Part shown: piece by piece, positions 34,262 to 41,605 of the stretch
Layout of the letters: every line of letters starts with the position of its first letter
Numbering within the stretch: the first letter of the stretch is position 1
Origin: Prevotella sp.
Lineage (GTDB): Bacteria; Bacteroidota; Bacteroidia; Bacteroidales; Bacteroidaceae
NCBI GenBank assembly: GCA_017548275.1
Contig: JAFZAH010000055.1
Span: forward strand, 1 to 64,000
Direction: 5' to 3'
DNA: 64,000 nt
Notes under the pieces: model-generated
Told to the model about the DNA's origin: nothing
The model's database searches: none
Seen by the model: only the letters and a program-made list of their open reading frames with translations
Program-made: the position numbers and the translations under genes

Positions 34262-35077
34262 TTACAACAGATGCAGATAGTTCTCGACGGGTATGCCGCG
34301 GTTTTTGTCCTCGTTGTTGCGGTTGAGGTCGATGAGCATGGCCACGCCGTCCATGGCTTTTCTCGTGCTCTGCAGCAGGTTCTCGCCCTTGAGCAGATGT
34401 CCGATAAGGATGGCGGAGAACATATCGCCTGTGCCTGGGAAATGGACGGGTATCTCGGTGTATTCGAGCGAGAAATACTCGTCCTTCATGTGGTTGTAGC
34501 CCGTCACCATGCTTTGTCCGTCGATGCGGATGCTGGTGATGAGCACCGACCGGGCGCCTAAATCGCGCAAACGGTCAACCAGTTGGCGCGCCTCGGCGGC
34601 TGTCACGCCCTCTTCACGATACGGATGGTCAGTCAGATAACACGCCTCAGTATAATTGGGATAAGTGAGGTGTGCCACCGCCACCATCTCGCGCATGCTG
34701 CGTATGGCGGCATCGGTCACGCCGTTGTAGAGTTTTCCCTCATCACCCATGATCGGGTCAACGAAGATAGTGGTGCCGTTGGCAGCCTGTTCCTGACAAT
34801 AGTCGGCCACGATACGCGCCTGCCGCTCAGATGCGATAAACCCTGTGGCGATGGCATCGAACGAGAATCCCAGTTCTTTCCATACTGGAAAGACCCCTTG
34901 GATGTAATCGGTCGTGTCGAGCAGGTTGAACTTGCCGTAGTCGAGTGTGTTCGATACCAGACAGGTGGGCAGGTTATATACGGGCAGTCCCATATAAGAG
35001 AGGATGGGCAACATGGCCGCCGTGGCCACCTTACCATAGCCGGCGATATCGTTGATGAGAAGAATCTGTTGGTTCAT
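34262..35077 (-). CDS. pyridoxamine/pyridoxal kinase
   Basis: 271 residues. The start ILLINDIAGYGKVATAAMLP and the body TNTLDYGKFNLLDT-like segment are typical of ribokinase-superfamily pyridoxal kinases in Bacteroidales. TIFVDPIMGDEGKLYNGV binds the phosphate and pyridoxal, and FPGTGDMFSAILIG is the GTGD anion hole with the catalytic Asp. It makes pyridoxal 5'-phosphate by salvage in the cytoplasm. It is followed by a hairpin at 34212-34230 and preceded by a repeat-rich spacer. Confidence 0.9.
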   Translation of the reverse strand: MNQQILLINDIAGYGKVATAAMLPILSYMGLPVYNLPTCLVSNTLDYGKFNLLDTTDYIQGVFPVWKELGFSFDAIATGFIASERQARIVADYCQEQAANGTTIFVDPIMGDEGKLYNGVTDAAIRSMREMVAVAHLTYPNYTEACYLTDHPYREEGVTAAEARQLVDRLRDLGARSVLITSIRIDGQSMVTGYNHMKDEYFSLEYTEIPVHFPGTGDMFSAILIGHLLKGENLLQSTRKAMDGVAMLIDLNRNNEDKNRGIPVENYLHLL

Positions 35078-35264
35078 GTCATTTATTTAACTTTAAGAAG
35101 TTATGATGAGGAGTTATAAAATGGAGTTAAAACGAGGAGTTAAGAAGAGCCAAATGTCTCTGAACCATTTCCTTTTTGTATGTAGCATAGCAATGGCTCT
35201 TTATAACACCCCCATAACTTCTATTCTAAACTACTACTCATAACTCCCGAACTTCAGTCATTTA

Positions 35265-37199
35265 TTATTTCTTGGGTTTGCGCCGTGCCCATCCTTCTTC
35301 AGAGAAGTCGGGCTCTTCGCCGACCAGTTGGATGTCATGTCCCTGAAAGAACTGCCGCCAGTCGTCTTTGCGGCCGCTTTCCATACGGGCGGCACCACGC
35401 TGTCCCCGTTTCGTTGAACGCTCATTGCGGGTCTTTTTCTTAAACTGCTCGAAACCGTTGTCATCATGGGCACGGGTTCTTGCCGACTGTGCACGTCCTT
35501 TTCCGGCAGGTTTGCCGTTCTCTTGTCCTCTGCTCCTTGCCCCTTGCCCCTTGGATGTGTCATCAGCGTCGTTGCAACGCACGGTGCGTCCCTTATACAC
35601 TGTGCCGTCAAGCGCCTGCATCACGCGCTGCGCGTCTTTCTCGGGCACTTCGATGTAGGAGATACGCTCCAGCAGGTCGATGTGTCCTACCTCCTGACGC
35701 CCCTCAATATGGCGGTTGATGAATTGCATCACCTCGCCCGGGAAGAAGCCATCAGCCTTGCCCAGATTGATGAACAGGCGACGGTAACCTTTCTCCGCCT
35801 GTCTCTTTCCTCTTGGTCCGCGTTCCTTGCCTTTCGATCCTTGCTCCTTGTTTTTCGAGCCTTTCTTCTCCTCAACCTCGGCTATTTCGGGTGCATCGGC
35901 ATAATAAGCGAGGAATTTGCCGAACTCCAACGACACGATTTTCTTGATAAGATCTTCCTTGTCTATATACTCGAAGTGTCGGTTGATTTCGGTCATGAAG
36001 GGGGCTATTTCCTCCTCGTTGATGTCGGCCTTGACGATATGATCCATCACCTTGTAGAGTTGTTTGGTGCAAATCTCTTTGGGGGTAGGGATGGTGCCCT
36101 TGACAAACTCCTTGCCGATTTCTTTCTCGATGGCGCGTATCTTATGTTTCTCGCGCGAGTGGACGATAGAGATGGAAGTGCCTTTCTTTCCTGCGCGTCC
36201 GGTACGTCCGCTGCGGTGGGTGTAGTTCTCGATATCGTCGGGCAACCCGTAGTTGATGACATGCGTCAGGTCATCGACATCGAGTCCGCGTGCCGCCACA
36301 TCTGTAGCCACGAGCAATTGTGTGAGGTGCTTGCGGAATTTCTGCATGGTCAGGTCGCGCTGCTGTTGCGAGAGGTCGCCATGGAGCGATTCGGCATTGT
36401 AGCCGTCGCGTATGAGTTTGTCAGCGATGTCCTGTGTCTCAATCTTTGTGCGGCAGAAGATAATCGCATAGATGCGCGGATGGAAATCGACGATACGCTT
36501 CAAGGCGAGATATTTGTCCTTGGCGTTGACCATATAGTAGATATGGTTCACGTTTTCCGCGCCCTCGTTACGGCTGCCGATGACGATTTCCTTGTGGTCG
36601 TGCAGGTAGTTGGTGGCTATCTTCTCAATCTCGCGGCTCATGGTGGCAGAGAAGAGCAGCGTGTTGCGGTCTTCAGGCACACCGGCCAGTATCTCGTCGA
36701 TGCTCTCCGAGAAACCCATGTTGAGCATCTCGTCGGCCTCGTCAAGCACCACATTGTTCACATTCTCGAGTTTTGCCACACCGCGCTTCATCAGGTCGAT
36801 AAGGCGCCCCGGGGTTGCCACGATGATTTGCGCGCCCTTGCGCAGGGTGTGTATCTGGTTTTCGATGGAAGTGCCTCCATAGACCGCCACGACATGCACG
36901 CCCTCCATGTGACGGGCGAAGTCGCGGATATCATCAGTGATTTGCAGACACAGTTCGCGTGTGGGGCTGAGTATGAGTGCTTGTGTCTGTCTGTCCTCAG
37001 CGTCGATGCGCTGGAGCAGGGGAATGCCGAAAGCGGCCGTCTTACCGGTTCCGGTCTGTGCAAGTGCGATAACGTCGTTACGTGTTCCGAGCAGGTAAGG
37101 AATCACTTCCTCCTGAACGGGCATGGGGTGTTCAAACCCCAGTTCTTCGATGGCGCGCCGAATGGGTTCGATGACGCCTAATTCTTCAAATGTCTTCAC
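35265..37199 (-). CDS. DEAD-box RNA helicase with DbpA-type RNA-binding domain
   Basis: 644 residues. Q motif FEHPMPVQEEVIP, Walker A AQTGTGKTAAF, DEAD in VVLDEADEMLN, SAT in LLFSATMS, and HRSGRTGRAG of motif VI. Residues about 470-545 form a DbpA/RRM-like domain (RLFINLGKADGFFPGEVMQF), as in CsdA/DeaD proteins that remodel ribosomal RNA or mRNA in the cold. Two linkers, GSKNKEQGSKGKERG before this domain and SKGQGARSRGQ after it, are translations of the AAGGGGCAAGGAGCA repeat found between genes. The rest of the tail is basic and disordered. Confidence 0.93.
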   Translation of the reverse strand: MKTFEELGVIEPIRRAIEELGFEHPMPVQEEVIPYLLGTRNDVIALAQTGTGKTAAFGIPLLQRIDAEDRQTQALILSPTRELCLQITDDIRDFARHMEGVHVVAVYGGTSIENQIHTLRKGAQIIVATPGRLIDLMKRGVAKLENVNNVVLDEADEMLNMGFSESIDEILAGVPEDRNTLLFSATMSREIEKIATNYLHDHKEIVIGSRNEGAENVNHIYYMVNAKDKYLALKRIVDFHPRIYAIIFCRTKIETQDIADKLIRDGYNAESLHGDLSQQQRDLTMQKFRKHLTQLLVATDVAARGLDVDDLTHVINYGLPDDIENYTHRSGRTGRAGKKGTSISIVHSREKHKIRAIEKEIGKEFVKGTIPTPKEICTKQLYKVMDHIVKADINEEEIAPFMTEINRHFEYIDKEDLIKKIVSLEFGKFLAYYADAPEIAEVEEKKGSKNKEQGSKGKERGPRGKRQAEKGYRRLFINLGKADGFFPGEVMQFINRHIEGRQEVGHIDLLERISYIEVPEKDAQRVMQALDGTVYKGRTVRCNDADDTSKGQGARSRGQENGKPAGKGRAQSARTRAHDDNGFEQFKKKTRNERSTKRGQRGAARMESGRKDDWRQFFQGHDIQLVGEEPDFSEEGWARRKPKK

Positions 37200-37229
37200 T
37201 AAAAAACTGATATATTGTTATTTGGGGTG

Positions 37230-37260
37230 CAAAGGTACTGCAAACCTAAGACAATACAAA
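37230..37260 (-). promoter_or_regulatory. promoter of the DEAD-box gene
   Basis: On the minus strand TTTG (37260-37257), 19 bp, then TACCTTTG (37237-37230): a complete consensus pair 31 bp before the ATG. Confidence 0.8.
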
Positions 37261-37422
37261 ATAAATGTTTTTATTTTTATTGTTGAGGTGCAGCCTACCT
37301 TCAAAAAAGGTAGTGAATAAATATGAAATACGAAATACGAAATACAAAATAAATCATTGAGTGACAGAATAATTGATATAGACCAATCGGACGAACAAGG
37401 TCAATGATGTGAATTGACCCCA

Positions 37423-37457
37423 AAAAAGAAAAAAGCGCCCTCCACCAAGGAGGACGC
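37423..37457 (-). terminator. terminator of the EF-hand gene pair
   Basis: GCGCCCTCC/GGAGGACGC stem; the minus strand then runs into TTTTTTCTTTTTTG. Confidence 0.75.
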
Positions 37458-37484
37458 AAAAGTTCAGGTTTCAAATTCCAGATT

Positions 37485-38024
37485 TCACATTTCGGGTTTT
37501 ACATAAATCACCTTGGGGGTTTCTTGCAGCCATCCGCCTTCATGTACGATTTCGGGGTCGCAACCTTCGGCCAGAATGATGACCTTGAGGGCGCGGCATT
37601 CGCTTACACGCAGAAAGGTCAGTTTGGGATTGTGTCGCAAATCGAGCGTTTCGACATACGTTGACCCGGCAATGAAAGATTCCAAATTGGGGAACCATTT
37701 CAAGTCATCATAGTTTTTGATGACACGTATGAAACTCTTAAACGGCATGAGGTTGAGCGTCGTAGTCCTGAGAGCCTCGGCTTTCGACACCTCCCCGTCA
37801 TGGTTGGTGTCAACATTTTTCAGCCACTCGACGCAAAATGCTTTGATACCGGAATCTTGGAAGGTGACGAGCGAGTCGGGCAACGTCACAGGATTATCTA
37901 CTGCGGGCTTCTGATTGTTAAAACCCGGGGCAGGTGGCACGGCGGGGACATCAGGTACATCGAATTGTGCCATCGCAGCAACCGACATGGCGCAAAATAA
38001 CGCGCAAAGACAGAACTTTTTCAT
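37485..38024 (-). CDS. secreted EF-hand / leucine-rich protein, copy 1
   Basis: 179 residues. Signal peptide MKKFCLCALFCAMSVAAMAQ. A Pro-rich spacer is followed by a canonical EF-hand loop DTNHDGEVSKAEA that should bind calcium, then a short leucine-rich stretch (FPNLESFIAGSTYVETLDL, then HNPKLTFLRVSECRALKVI) that forms two or three repeats. It is a paralogue of the next gene upstream on the same strand, with the same domain order. The role is unknown; a surface calcium-dependent interaction protein is a guess. Confidence 0.75.
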   Translation of the reverse strand: MKKFCLCALFCAMSVAAMAQFDVPDVPAVPPAPGFNNQKPAVDNPVTLPDSLVTFQDSGIKAFCVEWLKNVDTNHDGEVSKAEALRTTTLNLMPFKSFIRVIKNYDDLKWFPNLESFIAGSTYVETLDLRHNPKLTFLRVSECRALKVIILAEGCDPEIVHEGGWLQETPKVIYVKPEM

Positions 38025-38048
38025 GGTCTCAAACTTTTGCAGGTGAAC

Positions 38049-38501
38049 TTATTCCGCCTTGACACGTTTGACGGTGAGTACCCCTTCGTCCATGGGGTAA
38101 ACAATTTCGGGGTGACAGCCCACGGCAAGAGTTATCTCTTTAATCCACAGTGCGTTGACCAAAGCGAGATGCTCCAATTTCGGGCAGACGCTCAAGTCAA
38201 TGGCCTCCACAGGAGTGTTGCCTACCGAGAGAATGGTGAGATTGGGAAAATACTTCAAGAAATCGTAATTCTCGATGATGTTTGACCTTCCGCCTAAGTC
38301 GAGAATCAGCGTGGTGGCCTCTTTCGCCTCGGCGTACGTCACTTTTCCGTCGCCGTCGGCATCGCAGGTGGTGAAACAACGTGAGTAAAGGTCATGGTCG
38401 GAGATGGTGATAAACACATCGTCGCTCTGTTGGTCATTTGCAGCCATTGCTGTAGCGCATGAGCACAACGCTATCAGGGCAATTGTCAAGATTTGTTTCA
38501 T
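38049..38501 (-). CDS. secreted EF-hand / leucine-rich protein, copy 2
   Basis: 150 residues. Signal peptide MKQILTIALIALCSCATAMA. EF-hand loop DADGDGKVTYAEA, then NIIENYDFLKYFPNLTILSV and CPKLEHLALV leucine-rich units, ending in VGCHPEIVY, which matches EGCDPEIVH in copy 1. The tandem paralogues lie 24 bp apart and form an operon from the promoter at 38564. Copy 2 lacks the Pro-rich spacer. Confidence 0.75.
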   Translation of the reverse strand: MKQILTIALIALCSCATAMAANDQQSDDVFITISDHDLYSRCFTTCDADGDGKVTYAEAKEATTLILDLGGRSNIIENYDFLKYFPNLTILSVGNTPVEAIDLSVCPKLEHLALVNALWIKEITLAVGCHPEIVYPMDEGVLTVKRVKAE

Positions 38502-38563
38502 TTTTGGGGTCCTTTCTTTATTGGGTTAGTTGATTGATCAGGCGTATGAAATAAACGATATTG

Positions 38564-38571
38564 CAAAGGTA
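38564..38571 (-). promoter_or_regulatory. promoter of the EF-hand pair
   Basis: CAAAGGTA on the plus strand is TACCTTTG on the minus strand, 62 bp before the ATG. Confidence 0.6.
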
Positions 38572-38687
38572 AGTGACCGTTTCTGATGTTGTCAAGTTTT
38601 TTCCCTATTTTACGGTAGGGAAAAACCTATTTCTCATCTTTTGGGCTAAAAAACAGCAATAAACGCCACTTTTTGGGAATTAATCCG

Positions 38688-38695
38688 TATTTTTG
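38688..38695 (+). promoter_or_regulatory. promoter of the LOG-family gene
   Basis: TATTTTTG matches TAnnTTTG, 84 bp before the ATG; between them lies a TATCTCC repeat leader (38728-38761). Confidence 0.55.
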
Positions 38696-38779
38696 CATAT
38701 CAAATGACAATCACCAATTTTGTAATGTCTCCTATCTCCCTTTATCTCCTTCTATCTCCCTTTATTATTTACGAGAATC

Positions 38780-39316
38780 ATGAGAATATGTGTTTTTTGT
38801 TCCGCCAACTGCCATATCGACCCTGACTTTTTCGCAATGACACGCGAGTTGGGCCGGTGGATAGGTGAGAATGGCCACACGCTTGTCTTTGGCGGTTGCG
38901 ACATGGGCCTGATGGAGTGCATCGCACAAGCAGCGCATGAGGCAGGAGGCCGCACGGTGGGCGTGGTGCCGTCGAAAGTGGAGGAGAACGGCCATGTGTC
39001 GCAGTATGTCGATGTGTTGTTCCCTTGCGATAATCTCAGCGACCGCAAAGACTTGCTGCTATCGCAGAGCGATGTGTGCGTGGCACTCCCCGGAGGTGTC
39101 GGCACATTAGACGAGGTGTTCACCGTGGTTGCCGCCCATACCATCGGATATCACCACAAACGGGTCATCCTTTATAATATGAAGGGGTTCTGGGATTCGC
39201 TCGTCGCCCTGCTCGATGACATCCAAAGCCGTGGCATGCTCCGCGGTTGCCGCGAGGATTATATTCGGGTGGTTGATACGTTGGAGGAATTAAAGAATTC
39301 AATTGACTCAATGTAA
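38780..39316 (+). CDS. LOG-family nucleotide 5'-monophosphate phosphoribohydrolase
   Basis: 178 residues. Rossmann-like fold with VFGGCDMGLMECIAQAAHEA and the diagnostic LPGGVGTLDEVF (PGGxGTxxE), which binds the ribose phosphate. The family cleaves the base from nucleoside monophosphates such as AMP or cytokinin nucleotides; in bacteria the real substrate is often unknown. It starts after a pyrimidine-rich leader and stands alone on its strand, between the leftward EF-hand pair and the hydrolase gene. Confidence 0.88.
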   Translation: MRICVFCSANCHIDPDFFAMTRELGRWIGENGHTLVFGGCDMGLMECIAQAAHEAGGRTVGVVPSKVEENGHVSQYVDVLFPCDNLSDRKDLLLSQSDVCVALPGGVGTLDEVFTVVAAHTIGYHHKRVILYNMKGFWDSLVALLDDIQSRGMLRGCREDYIRVVDTLEELKNSIDSM

Positions 39317-39379
39317 CATAAACGCGTCGAATAGTTACGCATTCACCTTATCGCACTTGCGTATATCGAAAACAAATAA

Positions 39380-39387
39380 TATCTTTG
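39380..39387 (+). promoter_or_regulatory. promoter of the secreted hydrolase gene
   Basis: TATCTTTG; a TTG lies 20 bp upstream. It overlaps the longest open frame and so sets the start at ATG 39427. Confidence 0.65.
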
Positions 39388-39426
39388 TACAATCATTTAT
39401 CAACTACTTTCCCATATAAGAAAACA

Positions 39427-40341
39427 ATGAAAAAACTGATTTCAGCATTGGCGCTGATGGCATTCGGTTTCATCAGCATGAGTTTCACCACCGACGACCA
39501 ACCGAAGTCGCGCATCGTGGAAGACGGAGGCACAGGCCCTTACAAAGCCATTATGAAGGAAGAGCCTTCGCTCGCGGCACACACCATCTTCGTGCCCCAA
39601 GACCTGTCGAAATTCAACAGCGACAATCCTCTGCCCGTGTTGGTATGGGGCAACGGCGCCTGCGCCAACTCTCCTTTCGAGCATTATAAATTCCTCAACG
39701 AGATAGCCTCTTACGGGTTTATCGTGGTGGCCACGGGTTATATCCCCATGACCGATGAGCGATATCACGGCGAGATGTCGAAAACAGAGCAGCAAATAGA
39801 ATCCATCGACTGGGTGATGGCGCAAAACGCTGACAAGAATTCCCCCTACTACCAAAAGATAGCGGTAAACAGCATTGCCGTGGCGGGTATGTCGTGCGGC
39901 GGCTTGCAGACCTTGTACAACTGCGCCGACAGCCGTATCCGCACCCTGATGGTTTGCAACAGTGGTTTGTTTAATCGGGAGAACGCAGGCAGCGCCGTGG
40001 GCGGTATGCCTATGCCCCCAAAAGAGAAATTGAACGAGATCCACTCATCCATCATCTACATCCTCGGCGGCGAGACCGACATTGCTTACGGCAACGGTAT
40101 GGACGATTTCCACCGCATCAACCACGTGCCTGCATGTGTGACCAACCTGCCTGTGGGTCATGGCGGCACCTACAGCAAGCCTCATGGCGGCGAGTTCTCG
40201 GTCGTGGCACTGGCTTGGTTGCAATGGCAGTTAAAAGGCGACCAGGAGGCCGCTAAACTCTTCAAGGGCGCCGACTGCGGACTCCTGAAACGCGAGGGTT
40301 GGACCATCGAGAAAAACCGCCTGTTCGAGAATCTGAAATAA
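39427..40341 (+). CDS. secreted alpha/beta hydrolase
   Basis: 304 residues from ATG 39427. The N-terminus MKKLISALALMAFGFISMSF is a signal peptide. The core has PVLVWGNGACANSPFEHY (oxyanion region), the nucleophile elbow AGMSCGGLQT (G-x-S-x-G) and a late histidine in LPVGHGGTYSKPHGGE. This is a cutinase/PET-hydrolase-like or acyl-ester hydrolase layout. The natural substrate is unknown; location is periplasm or outside. Confidence 0.8.
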   Translation: MKKLISALALMAFGFISMSFTTDDQPKSRIVEDGGTGPYKAIMKEEPSLAAHTIFVPQDLSKFNSDNPLPVLVWGNGACANSPFEHYKFLNEIASYGFIVVATGYIPMTDERYHGEMSKTEQQIESIDWVMAQNADKNSPYYQKIAVNSIAVAGMSCGGLQTLYNCADSRIRTLMVCNSGLFNRENAGSAVGGMPMPPKEKLNEIHSSIIYILGGETDIAYGNGMDDFHRINHVPACVTNLPVGHGGTYSKPHGGEFSVVALAWLQWQLKGDQEAAKLFKGADCGLLKREGWTIEKNRLFENLK

Positions 40342-40517
40342 ACCAAGTTTCGCTTTAATTTAAGAAGATATAGGAAGATAAAAGAAGATAGCCGTTGAAA
40401 AGCGGCGGAAGACAGAAGACGTTACTCTGTCATTAGTGAATCCGTATCAGAACATACGTCTATTATCTCCTTCTATCTCCTTCTATCTACATTACAAGCG
40501 ACGTTTGAATGAAATCA
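40342..40517. other. spacer with TATCTCC repeats
   Basis: It contains AAGAAGATATAGGAAGATA and later TATTATCTCCTTCTATCTCC, resembling the leader at 38728-38761. There is no gene and no clear terminator between the converging hydrolase and flavin reductase genes. Confidence 0.5.
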
Positions 40518-41570
40518 TCACTCCCTCCTCATCTTTCGGTCAACGATGCGCTTGACGAGGTTGGGGAAATGACACATACCTTTCAGGAAGAATAAACCTG
40601 TGGAGGAGAAGAAGAGACTGGCACGACGGGTCTGTCTCTTCATTTTTTTGTATTCGTTGCGGTTGACGGTACTAAAGGGCGTGCCGCTGATGATTGCCTG
40701 CGACGCATTTTGGGCGGTGATGAAGGCATCGTAAAGGCCCTCGCAGGTGATACGGTTGGCGAACCCTCCCGCGTCGCCGATGAGCAGGATGCGTTCGTGG
40801 CGCGGATAGTCATTGGAAAGATAGATATACGCCCCACGCAATTTCGTCACAGGTATCTGCATATCGGTCAACACCTGACGGAAACGCTCGGGCGTGGTGC
40901 AAGTATCGCCATAACCGATGACATCGACGTCGGGATTGGGGAAACGGAAAAAATAGCCTCCACGGGTGTATTGGCGCGACAATCCCAACACGATGTCATT
41001 GGTCGAGTCATACGTGCCCTTGTCGAGATATTCCTCCATGGCGAGGATGCCACGGTCGGTGTTGCCCGTGAGTTGGCGGCGCACATGGCTGTTCGACCCA
41101 TCGGCTCCCACAATATATTGACATTTCACCTGACCACCCGATGCCAGAGTGGCGATGAGGGATCCGTCGGGTTGTTCGTCGATGCTGACGAGACGGTCCT
41201 GACGATATTGCCCACCCTGTTGCTGATAAGTCTGGAGCAACAAATGGTCAAACTCGCGCCGGCGGACGATACGTATCTCCGCCTCGATGTCGAACTCACA
41301 TCTCTGTCGGTTTTCTATCATCAGACGGATGTGGCTGGCGCTGTTATAGCGGTATTGCAATCCAGGTATGAGCGAGTCGAGCAGTCGCCAGGCTTTCGGG
41401 GTGAGTCCGCCGCCACAAATCTTGTCACGGGGAAAGGCAGCATGGTCAATAAGCAGACAGTCGATGCCCGCACGGTGAAGCAGCGAGGCGCACACCGCCC
41501 CCGCCGGTCCTGCCCCGACGATAACGACGTGGTGATTTGTTAACTGTTTTTCGTCAGAAGTTGTCATCAT
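40518..41570 (-). CDS. FAD-dependent oxidoreductase of the geranylgeranyl-reductase type
   Basis: 350 residues. Dinucleotide motif VVIVGAGPAGAVCASLL at 14-30, then DKICGGGLTPKA, the conserved segment of geranylgeranyl reductases and related flavin monooxygenases; a second FAD motif RILLIGDAGGFANRITCEGL lies near residue 265. It probably reduces double bonds of an isoprenoid chain or hydroxylates a lipid-like substrate. It is not adjacent to the polyketide cluster, but a flavin enzyme acting on polyene or quinone lipids in the same organism is conceivable. Confidence 0.82.
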   Translation of the reverse strand: MMTTSDEKQLTNHHVVIVGAGPAGAVCASLLHRAGIDCLLIDHAAFPRDKICGGGLTPKAWRLLDSLIPGLQYRYNSASHIRLMIENRQRCEFDIEAEIRIVRRREFDHLLLQTYQQQGGQYRQDRLVSIDEQPDGSLIATLASGGQVKCQYIVGADGSNSHVRRQLTGNTDRGILAMEEYLDKGTYDSTNDIVLGLSRQYTRGGYFFRFPNPDVDVIGYGDTCTTPERFRQVLTDMQIPVTKLRGAYIYLSNDYPRHERILLIGDAGGFANRITCEGLYDAFITAQNASQAIISGTPFSTVNRNEYKKMKRQTRRASLFFSSTGLFFLKGMCHFPNLVKRIVDRKMRRE

Positions 41571-41605
41571 GGATTAATACTATAAATAAATGACAGGTGT
41601 CATCC

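Noticed and set aside
35466..37181. 571-residue plus-strand frame opposite the DEAD-box gene
   Set aside because: A long antisense frame produced by codon bias; the minus strand carries all helicase motifs. Similar antisense frames at 23282-24700 and 41846-43243 were left out for the same reason.
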